Origin: UBA6115 sp964346355
Lineage (GTDB): Bacteria > Bacillota > Clostridia > Christensenellales > Aristaeellaceae
Reading direction: 5' to 3'
DNA: 64,000 nt
NCBI GenBank assembly: GCA_964346355.1
Contig: CAYFUH010000001.1
Location: 59,896-123,895 of the forward strand
Each line of letters opens with the position of its first letter. The stretch's first letter is position 1. The position numbers and the translations under genes were made by a program. The notes beneath the pieces were generated by a model. It did no database searches. It was not told the origin of the DNA and saw only the letters and a program-made list of their open reading frames with translations. Shown here piece after piece: positions 51,039-59,576 of the stretch.

Positions 51039-51368
51039 ATGAAGCTGATAATTGCCATTGTGCAGGACGAAGACGCGACACACCTCGTTAGTGAATTAAT
51101 GGAAGATGGGTTTGGCGTTACCAAATTGGCGACCACCGGCGGGTTTTTGCGCGCCGGCAACACTACGCTGCTCGTCGGTGTGGAGGATGGACGCTACGAT
51201 ACCTGCATGGCTCTGATAGAAAAGGTTTGCAAAAGCCGCAAGCAAATCGCGACCTCGCCGGTTACCATGGGCGGCGCGACTGGCATGTACGCCCCCTACC
51301 CCATTGAGGTCACGGTGGGCGGTGCAACCGTGTTTGTGCTGAACGTTGAAGAATTCCTCAAAATCTAA
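51039..51368 (+). CDS. darA: c-di-AMP receptor DarA (PII-like)
   Basis: 109 residues, exactly the usual length. PII-like trimer that binds cyclic di-AMP; its output partner is not settled. Blocks are IIAIVQDEDA, VTKLATTGGFL with the ligand-loop TTGGF, and the C-terminal GGATVFVLNVEEFL. AAAGGAGG lies before ATG 51039. It heads darA-holB-ricT, as in B. subtilis, but tmk and yaaR are missing here. Together with PgpH it shows that the cell uses c-di-AMP. Confidence 0.95.
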   Translation: MKLIIAIVQDEDATHLVSELMEDGFGVTKLATTGGFLRAGNTTLLVGVEDGRYDTCMALIEKVCKSRKQIATSPVTMGGATGMYAPYPIEVTVGGATVFVLNVEEFLKI

Positions 51369-51383
51369 ACCCCTCGGTAGTTC

Positions 51384-52340
51384 ATGTCAAACCAAGCATC
51401 CGCTTATTTAACAGCGTATTTTGAAGCGCTGTCCCCTTCGCTCACCGCGCTGATTCAGCTATATTCCGCGCATAAAGCGCCACATGCCCTGATGCTCTCA
51501 GGGCAATTTGGTGTTGGGAAGCGGACGCTGGCAGGCGTGCTGGCACAGGCTTTGTTATGTGAAGCTGATGAGAAACCTTGCGGCGTATGCCGCGCCTGCA
51601 AAAAGACGATGGATCAGACACACCCCAACCTGTTGATGGTGCGCGCTGCGGATAGGCAGCGCAGCGTGAAGGTAGAGCAGGCGCGCGCGCTCCAGGACCG
51701 CCTGTCCACCTACGCGTTTTCAGCAGGCGCGCGCGTGGTTTTGTTAGAGCAAATGGATATCTTTACACCCCAGGCACAAAACGCGCTGCTCAAAGTGATT
51801 GAGGAGCCTGACGCCAACACTTTTTTCCTGCTGACCTGCGAAAATGAACACGCGGTTTTAACCACCATCCGCTCCCGCTGCCAGATGCTACGTATCCCCT
51901 CATGGCCTGCCGCTTTGCTTGAGAAGCAGTTGACAGAAAGTGGTTTCCCCGCAGACGATGCACGCTCATTGGCTGTTTTATCTGGCGGCAGCCCCGGCAG
52001 CGCGCATGCAATGCGCGGCGACAAACAGTTCTGGGACATGAAAGAACTGGTCGATGACGCGGTGCTTTCCCTTAAGGACAACAACGGCTTGCCACACAGC
52101 TCCTCACGCTTAAAAAACCTGCGTGACCAGGCGGATGCGATTCTGGATTATATTGAAAATGCCGCCATGCGGCTGATTGATGAAAACCCCCAGGATCAAA
52201 CGACAGCCACAAAAGCGCGCAGTTTATTGGAAGCTGTGCTCACAGCGCGCAAACACCAAGCCAGCAACCTATCCTGGCAGGCGATCATCGATCACCTGCT
52301 GTTAAAAATATTGGAGGATCAAGCCTTATGCCAAATGTAA
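51384..52340 (+). CDS. holB: DNA polymerase III subunit delta' (HolB)
   Basis: 318 residues. Clamp-loader subunit. A P-loop-like GQFGVGKRTL and the zinc-binding cysteines CGVCRACKK lie in the N-terminal AAA+ fold; QNALLKVIEEP and the sensor RSRCQMLRI follow. It lies 15 bp after darA and overlaps ricT by 13 bp. Confidence 0.92.
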   Translation: MSNQASAYLTAYFEALSPSLTALIQLYSAHKAPHALMLSGQFGVGKRTLAGVLAQALLCEADEKPCGVCRACKKTMDQTHPNLLMVRAADRQRSVKVEQARALQDRLSTYAFSAGARVVLLEQMDIFTPQAQNALLKVIEEPDANTFFLLTCENEHAVLTTIRSRCQMLRIPSWPAALLEKQLTESGFPADDARSLAVLSGGSPGSAHAMRGDKQFWDMKELVDDAVLSLKDNNGLPHSSSRLKNLRDQADAILDYIENAAMRLIDENPQDQTTATKARSLLEAVLTARKHQASNLSWQAIIDHLLLKILEDQALCQM

Positions 52341-53260
52341 TCGGTGTGCGCTTCCGTGAGTCGGGACGTCGCCACTATGTTAATCCCGGACACCTGCTCG
52401 CCAAGGAAGGCGACGCGGTGATTATTTCGACAAGCCGCGGGCTGGAGTTCGCCACGGTGTGTGAAAACGCCATCGACCTGCCCGAGGATATGCTGCCAAA
52501 TCCGCTGCCCAGTGTGCAGCGGCTGGCTACCAGTTCTGACCATGAAAAAATCGCTGCCAATGCCCAAAAAGAGGCGCAGGCCTTTGAAGTGTGCAAAGAA
52601 CGGATTGCCGCGCACAAGCTGGATATGAAGTTGGTCAGTGTTGAGTACACCTTTGACAACAGCAAGCTGATCGCCAGCTTTACCTCAGGCGGCAGGGTGG
52701 ACTTCCGCGCGCTGGTAAAGGACCTGGCCAGCATTTTCAAAACACGCATTGAGCTAAAACAAATCGGCGTGCGGGATGAAGCGCGCAAAATTGGCGGGGT
52801 AGGCTCCTGCGGGCGGCATTTGTGCTGCTCAACCTTCCTGCATGATTTTCAACCTGTGTCCATCCGCATGGCCAAGGAACAGAGCCTGTCACTGAACCCC
52901 ACCAAGATATCCGGGGTGTGCGGCCGGCTGATGTGCTGCTTGAAATATGAGCAGGAGCAATATGAAAAATCCCGCAAACGCCTCCCCCGCCTGGGCAAGG
53001 ATGTCATAACGCCCCAGGGCCGCGGGACTGTTGCCCAGGTGAACGCGCTGCTGGAAACAGTCACTGTGCGCATCACCAACGGCGAGGTAACTGACCTGCA
53101 TACCTTCACAGCCGACCAGGTGCAGCGTGTGGGCCAGCCCCAGCAGCGCAGCCAAAACAATGCAAAACCAGAAATTGTGTCCGACCTGCCCGAGGTTTCC
53201 GAGCAGGACGAGGAATTTCTGGGCACACCAGAGTTGCCGGACCTTGATATCTGCGACTAA
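52328..53260 (+). CDS. ricT: PSP1-domain protein RicT (YaaT)
   Basis: 310 residues. In B. subtilis RicT forms an Fe-S complex with RicA and RicF that steers RNase Y and affects sporulation, biofilm and competence. Conserved cysteines: SCGRHLCCS and SGVCGRLMCCLKYE, with GVRDEARKIGG between. GGAGG precedes ATG 52328, inside the end of holB. The C-terminal 60 residues are acidic and Gln/Pro rich. RicA and RicF are not seen here. Confidence 0.93.
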   Translation: MPNVIGVRFRESGRRHYVNPGHLLAKEGDAVIISTSRGLEFATVCENAIDLPEDMLPNPLPSVQRLATSSDHEKIAANAQKEAQAFEVCKERIAAHKLDMKLVSVEYTFDNSKLIASFTSGGRVDFRALVKDLASIFKTRIELKQIGVRDEARKIGGVGSCGRHLCCSTFLHDFQPVSIRMAKEQSLSLNPTKISGVCGRLMCCLKYEQEQYEKSRKRLPRLGKDVITPQGRGTVAQVNALLETVTVRITNGEVTDLHTFTADQVQRVGQPQQRSQNNAKPEIVSDLPEVSEQDEEFLGTPELPDLDICD

Positions 53261-53282
53261 GATCAATTAAAAGGAGCACACG

Positions 53283-55067
53283 ATGGAACAAAAACTGCGC
53301 AAGGACATTCCTGCCCGCTGGAAGTGGAACCTGAAACACATCTTCAAGGATAAAAAAGCCTTGGATGACTGCGCCCTGCAGATGGATGAACTGATTGCAC
53401 AAATGGCCGCCTTTGAGGGCAAGGTGAAGGAGAACCCCATCAAAGCGGTGGAAACATCATTCGCGCTCAGCCGGCTGGTGGGCAGCTATTTTGTCTATTC
53501 CCGCATGCAGCAGGATCAGGATGGCGCGAACGCCGCCTACAAGGCTCAGATGGCCAAGGCGGAAGCCTATGCGGTCAAAGCCCGCGCCGCAGGCGCCTTC
53601 CTTGAGCCGGAGCTGTTAAAGCTGCCTGAAAAAACACTCAAGGGCTTCATGGCAGACCCGGATCTGTCACAATACAGCGTGTTCTTCCATGATTTGATCC
53701 GGCAAAAGCCGCACATCCTCCCGCCGGAACAGGAGCAGATTCTGGCCAAAAGCGGGGAGGTCTTTGCCACCGCCTCCCGCACCTTTAATATCTTAAACAA
53801 TGTGGATCTGCCCCTGCCCGACACCTTGATGGAAGACGGCAGCAAGCGCCGCTTAACCCACGCGGACTACGGCAACCGGATGAGAAGCACGGACCGCGCG
53901 GTTCGCAAGGATGCCTTCACCGGCATGATGAACGCGTTTGGTGATTTTTCGGGCACGCTGTCCACGCTCTACATCAGCAGTATAAAAAACGATGTGTTGC
54001 AGGCGCAGCTGCGCCATTATGAGAGCGCGCGGGAAGCTTCCCTCAGCCAGAACGAAATTCCGCTCACCGTGTATGACAGCCTGCTCAAGGAAGCGCACAA
54101 AGCCTTCCCGGTGCTGGACCGCTACCTGCGCCTGCGCAAAAAGGCCTTACAATTAAAAGAGCTGCACCTGTATGACCTCTATGTCCCCATCACCGATGAC
54201 TTCACGATGGACCTGCCCTATAAAAAGGCAAGTAAACTGGTCAAAAAGGGCTTAGCCCCGCTGGGTGAAGAATATGGCCAGCTGCTGGACCGCGCCTTTA
54301 GCGAAAACTGGATTGATGTGTACGAAACCAAGGGCAAGCGCTCCGGTGCCTATTCCTGGGGCACCTACGACAGCCATCCTTATGTGCTGTTAAATCACAC
54401 GGATTCCATCAATGGCGCGATGACCCTGGCGCATGAGTTGGGTCACGCGATGCACAGCTATTACAGCAACCAGGAGCAGCCTTACGAGAAAGCCGGCTAC
54501 TCCCTGTTCGCGGCGGAGGTGGCCTCCACCTGCAACGAAGTCTTGTTAAACCATGCCCTTCAAAAGGAGCACAAGGACAATAAACAGGCCCGCCTGTTTT
54601 TCCTGACTGATTTGGCCGAAGGCTTCCGCACCACCTTCTTCAGGCAAACCATGTTCGCGGAATTTGAGCACCTGGCCCACCAGATGGCAGAAAAAGGCGA
54701 AGCGCTGACAGACCTGAATCTGTCAAACCTGTATGAACAGCTCAACAAACAATACTATGGCCGCGAGTGTGTGATTGATCCGGAGATCCGCCACGAATGG
54801 ATGCGCATCCCGCATTTCTACCGCGCGTTTTATGTCTATCAATACGCGACAGGCTATTCCGCAGCTGTCTATCTGGCTAACCGGATTTTAACAGAAGGCC
54901 AAAAAGCGAAGGAGCAGTATTTTGACTTCCTCAAGTCCGGCGGCAGCGTAACGCCCATCAAAGCCCTGCAGGCGGCCGGCGCGGATATGACGAAGGCCAG
55001 CGTGGTCCGCGGCGCAATGACAGTCTTTGAGGAGACCGTCACTGAAATGGAAGCATTAATGGGCTAA
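53283..55067 (+). CDS. pepF: Oligoendopeptidase F (M3B metallopeptidase)
   Basis: 594 residues, normal length. Cytosolic zinc peptidase that cleaves peptides of about 7-17 residues. Zinc site HELGHAMHSYYS (HExxH), with the third ligand Glu in FAAEVASTCNE. The N-terminal helical oligomer-like domain (1-190) and GAYSWGTYDSHPYVLLNH are typical. It is the last gene of the darA unit (22 bp gap after ricT) and ends at a strong terminator. Confidence 0.96.
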   Translation: MEQKLRKDIPARWKWNLKHIFKDKKALDDCALQMDELIAQMAAFEGKVKENPIKAVETSFALSRLVGSYFVYSRMQQDQDGANAAYKAQMAKAEAYAVKARAAGAFLEPELLKLPEKTLKGFMADPDLSQYSVFFHDLIRQKPHILPPEQEQILAKSGEVFATASRTFNILNNVDLPLPDTLMEDGSKRRLTHADYGNRMRSTDRAVRKDAFTGMMNAFGDFSGTLSTLYISSIKNDVLQAQLRHYESAREASLSQNEIPLTVYDSLLKEAHKAFPVLDRYLRLRKKALQLKELHLYDLYVPITDDFTMDLPYKKASKLVKKGLAPLGEEYGQLLDRAFSENWIDVYETKGKRSGAYSWGTYDSHPYVLLNHTDSINGAMTLAHELGHAMHSYYSNQEQPYEKAGYSLFAAEVASTCNEVLLNHALQKEHKDNKQARLFFLTDLAEGFRTTFFRQTMFAEFEHLAHQMAEKGEALTDLNLSNLYEQLNKQYYGRECVIDPEIRHEWMRIPHFYRAFYVYQYATGYSAAVYLANRILTEGQKAKEQYFDFLKSGGSVTPIKALQAAGADMTKASVVRGAMTVFEETVTEMEALMG

Positions 55068-55089
55068 GCAACTTATTACGAAACAAAAG

Positions 55090-55122
55090 TCCGGCCGCAT
55101 ACAAAACGCGGCCGGATTTTTT
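55090..55122. terminator. Terminator between pepF and the convergent gene
   Basis: TCCGGCCGC (55090-55098), 9-base loop, GCGGCCGGA (55108-55116), TTTTTT. The other side has AAAAGT, so it may also stop the minus-strand gene. Confidence 0.92.
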
Positions 55123-55137
55123 GTACTACTGGTTTTC

Positions 55138-56040
55138 TTAGACTTCCTTCCAGACGCGCTTGGCATTGTCCAGGGACACGCGGGAGGCATACTTGGGCTC
55201 TTCAAAGCCTTCAAACTCTATGGCAATGTCACCGTCATAGCCGGCAGCCTTGATGGTGCCCAGAATCTCGTACATATCCATGTCTCCCTGGCCCATGATG
55301 CTGCCGCGCAGGTACCGCCCGTGGTTGGAGCGGAACCAGGAACCGGCGCAGTCAAACTCCGTTGTGTCGCCCGGATCACGGCGGCGGATATAGAAGTCCT
55401 TCAGGTGAATCATACCGCAATAAGGCACCAGGCGCTTGGCGGCGACAGCAGGGTCCTCATCCACACAGACGATGTTGCCGGTATCCAGCAGCATCTTGTA
55501 GTTGTCCCGGTTCACCGCCAGCACCAGGCGCTCGCACCGGTCACAGCCATTGGCAAAGAAGCCGTGGTTCTCAAGCAGGGTGGTGATGCCATACTGCGCA
55601 GCGTGCTCACTGATGCGGCTGGCTGCCTCCACCATACGCGGAAACAATTCCTCAAAATACTGTACCCCATTCTCACCACGGGGACGGCGGAAGGCAGAGA
55701 TGTCATGGCGCATCCGGGGCAGGCCCAACTCCGCCGCGATATCCACGTGCAGTTTGACGCGCTCAATTTCAGCCTCATACTCCGCATCATCTGTTTTGCA
55801 TAAATCAGCCAGGATGGAGTAGTTTACCAACGGAATCCCGGCATTTTTGGACGCGGTGACAGCCTTTTTGATGGTCTCATGGTCAATGCTGCCATCATCC
55901 TTTACAAAGGTGTAGGAAAAGGGCACCAATTCCGCGCACTCCGCACCCTGGTCCGCCGCCCACTGAATCGCGGTTTCCAGGGTCATGCGGCCTTCCACAA
56001 TCTCCTGGTTGATGGAGTACAGACTCAAGCCAATTCTCAT
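55138..56040 (-). CDS. TIM-barrel sugar phosphate isomerase/epimerase-like protein
   Basis: 300 residues. AP-endonuclease-2-like TIM barrel: IGLSLYSINQEI at the N-terminus, metal-site Glu in LLENHGFF, Asp/His in LLDTGNIV and MIHLKDFY, and Glu in IAIEFEGFEEP. These match the usual Glu-Asp-His-Glu set of xylose isomerase-like epimerases. Substrate unknown; tagatose, myo-inositol derivatives and hexulose are common ones. It sits 66 bp downstream of the PBP gene, with no sign of a shared role, and no catabolic partner genes nearby. Confidence 0.88.
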   Translation of the reverse strand: MRIGLSLYSINQEIVEGRMTLETAIQWAADQGAECAELVPFSYTFVKDDGSIDHETIKKAVTASKNAGIPLVNYSILADLCKTDDAEYEAEIERVKLHVDIAAELGLPRMRHDISAFRRPRGENGVQYFEELFPRMVEAASRISEHAAQYGITTLLENHGFFANGCDRCERLVLAVNRDNYKMLLDTGNIVCVDEDPAVAAKRLVPYCGMIHLKDFYIRRRDPGDTTEFDCAGSWFRSNHGRYLRGSIMGQGDMDMYEILGTIKAAGYDGDIAIEFEGFEEPKYASRVSLDNAKRVWKEV

Positions 56041-56106
56041 GTTTTCATTCCCCTGTTCATGATATATATGGATAGCATAATCCGATACGGTATTGTTTGC
56101 AAATGC

Positions 56107-57504
56107 TCAGCGCTGGTTTTTGATGTATTCAAAGATCTGCCGCGCCAGCGGTGCAGCGTGACGGCTGCCCTCCCCCGCGTCGTTTACCACAACGCACAGG
56201 GCATACGGCAAGGTTTTTTCATCAATGAATCCGATGAACCAGGCATTGGTGTTATCCTGCCCGTCAAACTGCGCGGAGCCGGTTTTGCCGCAGATTTTAA
56301 GGCCGGAGACAGCCGCCCTGGTACCGGTGCCGGAGACAACCACCTGGCGCATGGCTTCTGCCAGGATATCCGCGTGCTGCGGTGTCATTGCCTTTTTATA
56401 CACTGTAGGCGTCATTTGCGCTTTGCCCTGCTTGTTGCGATCCACCGACTGGATGAGCAGCTTGGGTTCCATGATGACCCCATCATTGGCGATGCCGGAC
56501 GCCACCAGGCACATGTGCATCGGTGTCACAAACAGCGCGCTTTGCCCAGGCCCTGTCCACGCCAGTTCCTTGGCAACCCGGTTGCTGGTGGGATACAACG
56601 AGTTTTCCACCACCAAGTCCGAAAACAGCAAGTGATCATCCAGTCCGAAGGCTTGCGCGGCTAAACGCAGCTGCTCATCCCCAAGTTCCAGTGCCAGCTT
56701 CGCGAAGGTGATATTACAGGATACAGCCAGTGCCTTTTGCAGGGTGATCTCACCATGCCTGGCGTTTCCGGCGTCGGTAATGATGGTCTCCCCCACCTGA
56801 TAAGCGCCGGTGCAGGTAAAGGTGCGTTCCAGGGCATCGGGCCAATTGGCAAGCGCCGCAGTCATGGTCACCGCTTTAAAGGTAGATCCAGGCGCGCTGC
56901 GCCATTGGGTTACATTGTTGATGTATGGTTTTCGCGGGTTGGTGGCCACACCTTCCATTTGCAGGGGATCAAAATTGGGGAAACTGTTGAGCGATAAAAT
57001 CTCCCCCGTGCGGTAGTTCATGACCACCACTGCACCGGACTTGTCCTTGGGGAATTGCTCCGTAATCATGCGTGAGAGGCTGCTTGAGACAGTCAGCCTG
57101 AGGTCATAACCAGCGCGCATCTGGCCGCTGAACGCCGCTGACAGGCGCGTCAGGTACGAATCATCATAGGCGTACAGGAGGTAGGACATAAAGGTCTCCA
57201 CCCCGTTTTTTACTGTGCCGTCCGGTACCCCCAGCACATGCACCAGGGAGCGCCTGGTGGTTTCATCGGTATGATACAGGCGCTCGCCCTTGACGTTGGC
57301 CCCTGCCAGTTGGATGCCGTTGCGGTCATAGATGCGCCCGGGAATAACCCCCTGTTTTACTTTGCGCAGGGAGGTGTTGACGGAGGAGGAAAACCAGCGG
57401 TTGCCGGATACCCCCAGGCTGTACACGCCATACACCACCAGGGACATCAGCAGGATACTTACTGCAATCACAGCCAGGCGAAGTTTTCGTTTAATCAGTT
57501 TCAT
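56107..57504 (-). CDS. pbpA: Penicillin-binding transpeptidase (class B, PbpA-like)
   Basis: 465 residues with one N-terminal membrane helix. Transpeptidase motifs: SxxK in PGSTFKAV, SxN in AVSCNITF and KTG in CGKTGSAQF. The N-terminal dimerisation region is short, as in actinobacterial PbpA and unlike FtsI or PBP2. It begins on the last base of the rodA-like stop codon, so the pair is translationally coupled and probably works as a SEDS-bPBP peptidoglycan synthase. Confidence 0.93.
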   Translation of the reverse strand: MKLIKRKLRLAVIAVSILLMSLVVYGVYSLGVSGNRWFSSSVNTSLRKVKQGVIPGRIYDRNGIQLAGANVKGERLYHTDETTRRSLVHVLGVPDGTVKNGVETFMSYLLYAYDDSYLTRLSAAFSGQMRAGYDLRLTVSSSLSRMITEQFPKDKSGAVVVMNYRTGEILSLNSFPNFDPLQMEGVATNPRKPYINNVTQWRSAPGSTFKAVTMTAALANWPDALERTFTCTGAYQVGETIITDAGNARHGEITLQKALAVSCNITFAKLALELGDEQLRLAAQAFGLDDHLLFSDLVVENSLYPTSNRVAKELAWTGPGQSALFVTPMHMCLVASGIANDGVIMEPKLLIQSVDRNKQGKAQMTPTVYKKAMTPQHADILAEAMRQVVVSGTGTRAAVSGLKICGKTGSAQFDGQDNTNAWFIGFIDEKTLPYALCVVVNDAGEGSRHAAPLARQIFEYIKNQR

Positions 57505-58739
57505 CAGCTTTCCTCACCCAGCATCGCGATCAACTGGTCCTCTTCCAGCCCGCGCTCATTGGCATTGGCAACGCCCTGCAATAGACCCATGATGCAAAGG
57601 CTGCTCACCATCGATGTGCCGCCGTAGCTGAGGAAGGGCAGGGTGACCCCGGTGAGCGGAATCATGTTGATGTTGCCGCCAATGATGACAAAGGTCTGGA
57701 TGGCGATAAAGCAGCTGCAGCCCAGGGCCAGCAGGGTATGGAATTTGCTGCGCGCGCGCATGGCGACACCCACGCCGCGCAGGAAAATCATCAAAAACAT
57801 AAGGATGACACAGACGCCAAAAACCAGCCCAAATTCATGGAAGACCGCGGCGAAGATAAAATCGGTCTCCACCTCCGGAATCACCTTGGCGCTGCCCAGC
57901 CCAAGGCCGGTCCCCCAAGGGCCGCCGTTCACCATCGCGACCATGGATTGCACCACCTGATAGCTGACGCCGTAAGGGTCATCCCAGGGATTTTGCCAGA
58001 TCTTCACACGGTTTTGCACATAGGTGTTCATTTGGTACCCGATCACAGCGCCGGCGCCCGCGCCCAAGGTGCCCAGGGACAAAAATGTCAGGCTGCCGGT
58101 TGAAACATAAACGAGAATCAAGGTGATGGCATAATACAGCATCGCAGTGCCCAAATCACGCTGCAAAAACAACAGCCCAAGGCAAATGCCCGCAAACGCA
58201 AGCGTCGGGATGACCGTTCGCCTGGCCAGCATGAAGGAGCAGACCAAGAGCAGGGCGACCTTGATAATTTCACTGGGCTGGAAATTAACGCCGGCGATAC
58301 GCACCCAGGCGCGCGCACCGTTTTTGACTGTACCGATCAAAAGCGGCAGGGCCATAAGACCAATGGCCGCGATAATAATCAGCGGCATGGTCCACTTTAT
58401 CTGCGGCCAGAAGCGCACAATCAGCAAACAGCCAATCATGCCAACCAAACCAACGGCGTAATTGGCTGCCTGGCCAAAGCCACGCTCTGGATTTAAGCGA
58501 AACAAGACCAGGACACCCAGCCCGCACAGAAAATTGACCAGGGTCAGCAAAATGCGGTCTGCCGGGATCAGCTTTGGTAAAATAACAGTGACCAGGAAAA
58601 ACACGCCTGGCACAATAACGGCCATCATAAAAGCCTGCCAGTCAAACTCTTTCAACCCAAGCAGCAGGTAGGCTGTAAAGAAAAACAGCATACCCGGCAA
58701 CACCAGCCAGCGGTTTCTTATTTTTACCGCGTCACTCAT
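57504..58739 (-). CDS. rodA: SEDS-family glycosyltransferase (RodA/FtsW)
   Basis: 411 residues, about ten membrane helices. SEDS motifs: RIAGVNFQPSEIIKVALLL, QRDLGTAMLYYAI, YQVVQSMVAMVNGGPWGTGLG and LPFLSYGGTSMV. Polymerises glycan strands with the adjacent PBP. ATG 58739 follows GGAGG and overlaps the FHA gene by 8 bp. Whether it serves elongation (RodA) or division (FtsW/SpoVE) cannot be decided; the FHA-SEDS-PBP order is typical of Actinobacteria rodA-pbpA loci. Confidence 0.94.
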   Translation of the reverse strand: MSDAVKIRNRWLVLPGMLFFFTAYLLLGLKEFDWQAFMMAVIVPGVFFLVTVILPKLIPADRILLTLVNFLCGLGVLVLFRLNPERGFGQAANYAVGLVGMIGCLLIVRFWPQIKWTMPLIIIAAIGLMALPLLIGTVKNGARAWVRIAGVNFQPSEIIKVALLLVCSFMLARRTVIPTLAFAGICLGLLFLQRDLGTAMLYYAITLILVYVSTGSLTFLSLGTLGAGAGAVIGYQMNTYVQNRVKIWQNPWDDPYGVSYQVVQSMVAMVNGGPWGTGLGLGSAKVIPEVETDFIFAAVFHEFGLVFGVCVILMFLMIFLRGVGVAMRARSKFHTLLALGCSCFIAIQTFVIIGGNINMIPLTGVTLPFLSYGGTSMVSSLCIMGLLQGVANANERGLEEDQLIAMLGEES

Positions 58740-59421
58740 GATGGTCCTCCCCCATTTTTCGCTCGCTGCGGCGACGGCGCCTGATAAGCGGCTGCGGCGC
58801 TGGTTCAAAGGTTTCCGGGGGCAGGGGGGCAAATTGCCAGGTCATCTCCATTTCATTGATGCGCTCAGCCGGCGGCGTCGGCTCGGGAATACTGGTGATG
58901 ATGGGCAAGGGTTCCTGCACATCAAAGGGACGCTGGGTTACCTGAGCCTCTGGCGCGAACGGTGTTTGGCGCATGGGCAAATCAAGGCCCGCAAACAGAC
59001 GGAAGCGCAGCTGCGTCCCGCGGATATCCAGTACCGTGCCATGCAGGGCATAATCCACGCCTTTGATGAGTGGCTCCGAATCGATGAGTACGTGGTGTTT
59101 CCGATGGATTGGGATCAGTTTCACACCAAAGCCAGGCCGGAAGACAAATTCCATCTCCCGGTGGCGCAGCCCCGGCACACGGATGTCACAGCTGCGGCTC
59201 GCGCCAATCATGCCCTCTCTGGGCAAGGGCTGTCCTTCTCCTGTTGCCAGGTTGACGACCTCACCGATTAAGCCGGCGTCCGGCAGCTGCCGCAGTGTTT
59301 GCAGATAGGCCCGTCTGTCGCTGCGCATCAAAAAGTAGCAACGCAGCAGAGTCAGGAAAATCAACAGGATAAACCAATACCGCAAGCCCAGCGATAGCAG
59401 CTCGTAGGTGGTTTCTCCCAT
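58732..59421 (-). CDS. Membrane-anchored FHA-domain protein
   Basis: 229 residues. One N-terminal helix (YWFILLIFLTLLRCYFLM), then an FHA-type beta sandwich (about 60-145) with GEGQPLPREGMIGASRSCDIRVPG, where Arg/Ser and Asp fit a phospho-Thr pocket, and a Pro-rich C-terminal tail ending in an Arg-rich basic segment. FHA domains bind phosphothreonine, pointing to control by a Ser/Thr kinase such as PASTA kinase, though no kinase is in the window. GGAAGGAG precedes the start. It heads the FHA-SEDS-PBP module. Confidence 0.85.
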   Translation of the reverse strand: MGETTYELLSLGLRYWFILLIFLTLLRCYFLMRSDRRAYLQTLRQLPDAGLIGEVVNLATGEGQPLPREGMIGASRSCDIRVPGLRHREMEFVFRPGFGVKLIPIHRKHHVLIDSEPLIKGVDYALHGTVLDIRGTQLRFRLFAGLDLPMRQTPFAPEAQVTQRPFDVQEPLPIITSIPEPTPPAERINEMEMTWQFAPLPPETFEPAPQPLIRRRRRSERKMGEDHHE

Positions 59422-59511
59422 GCGATTGCTCCTTCCCTATTTCTCCCGCATAGTATAGCACACCCATGCCACCTGGGTGGATTGTTTTTCACACTTGGAT
59501 CGTTTGCGCGG

Positions 59512-59539
59512 TTGACGCCCTCTCATCTGCCATTATAAT
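59512..59539 (+). promoter_or_regulatory. glycerate kinase promoter
   Basis: TTGACG (59512-59517), 16 bp, TATAAT (59534-59539), 37 bp ahead of the start codon. Confidence 0.75.
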
Positions 59540-59576
59540 AAGAAGCAGCAAAATACATCCATCAAGGAGGAAGGCT

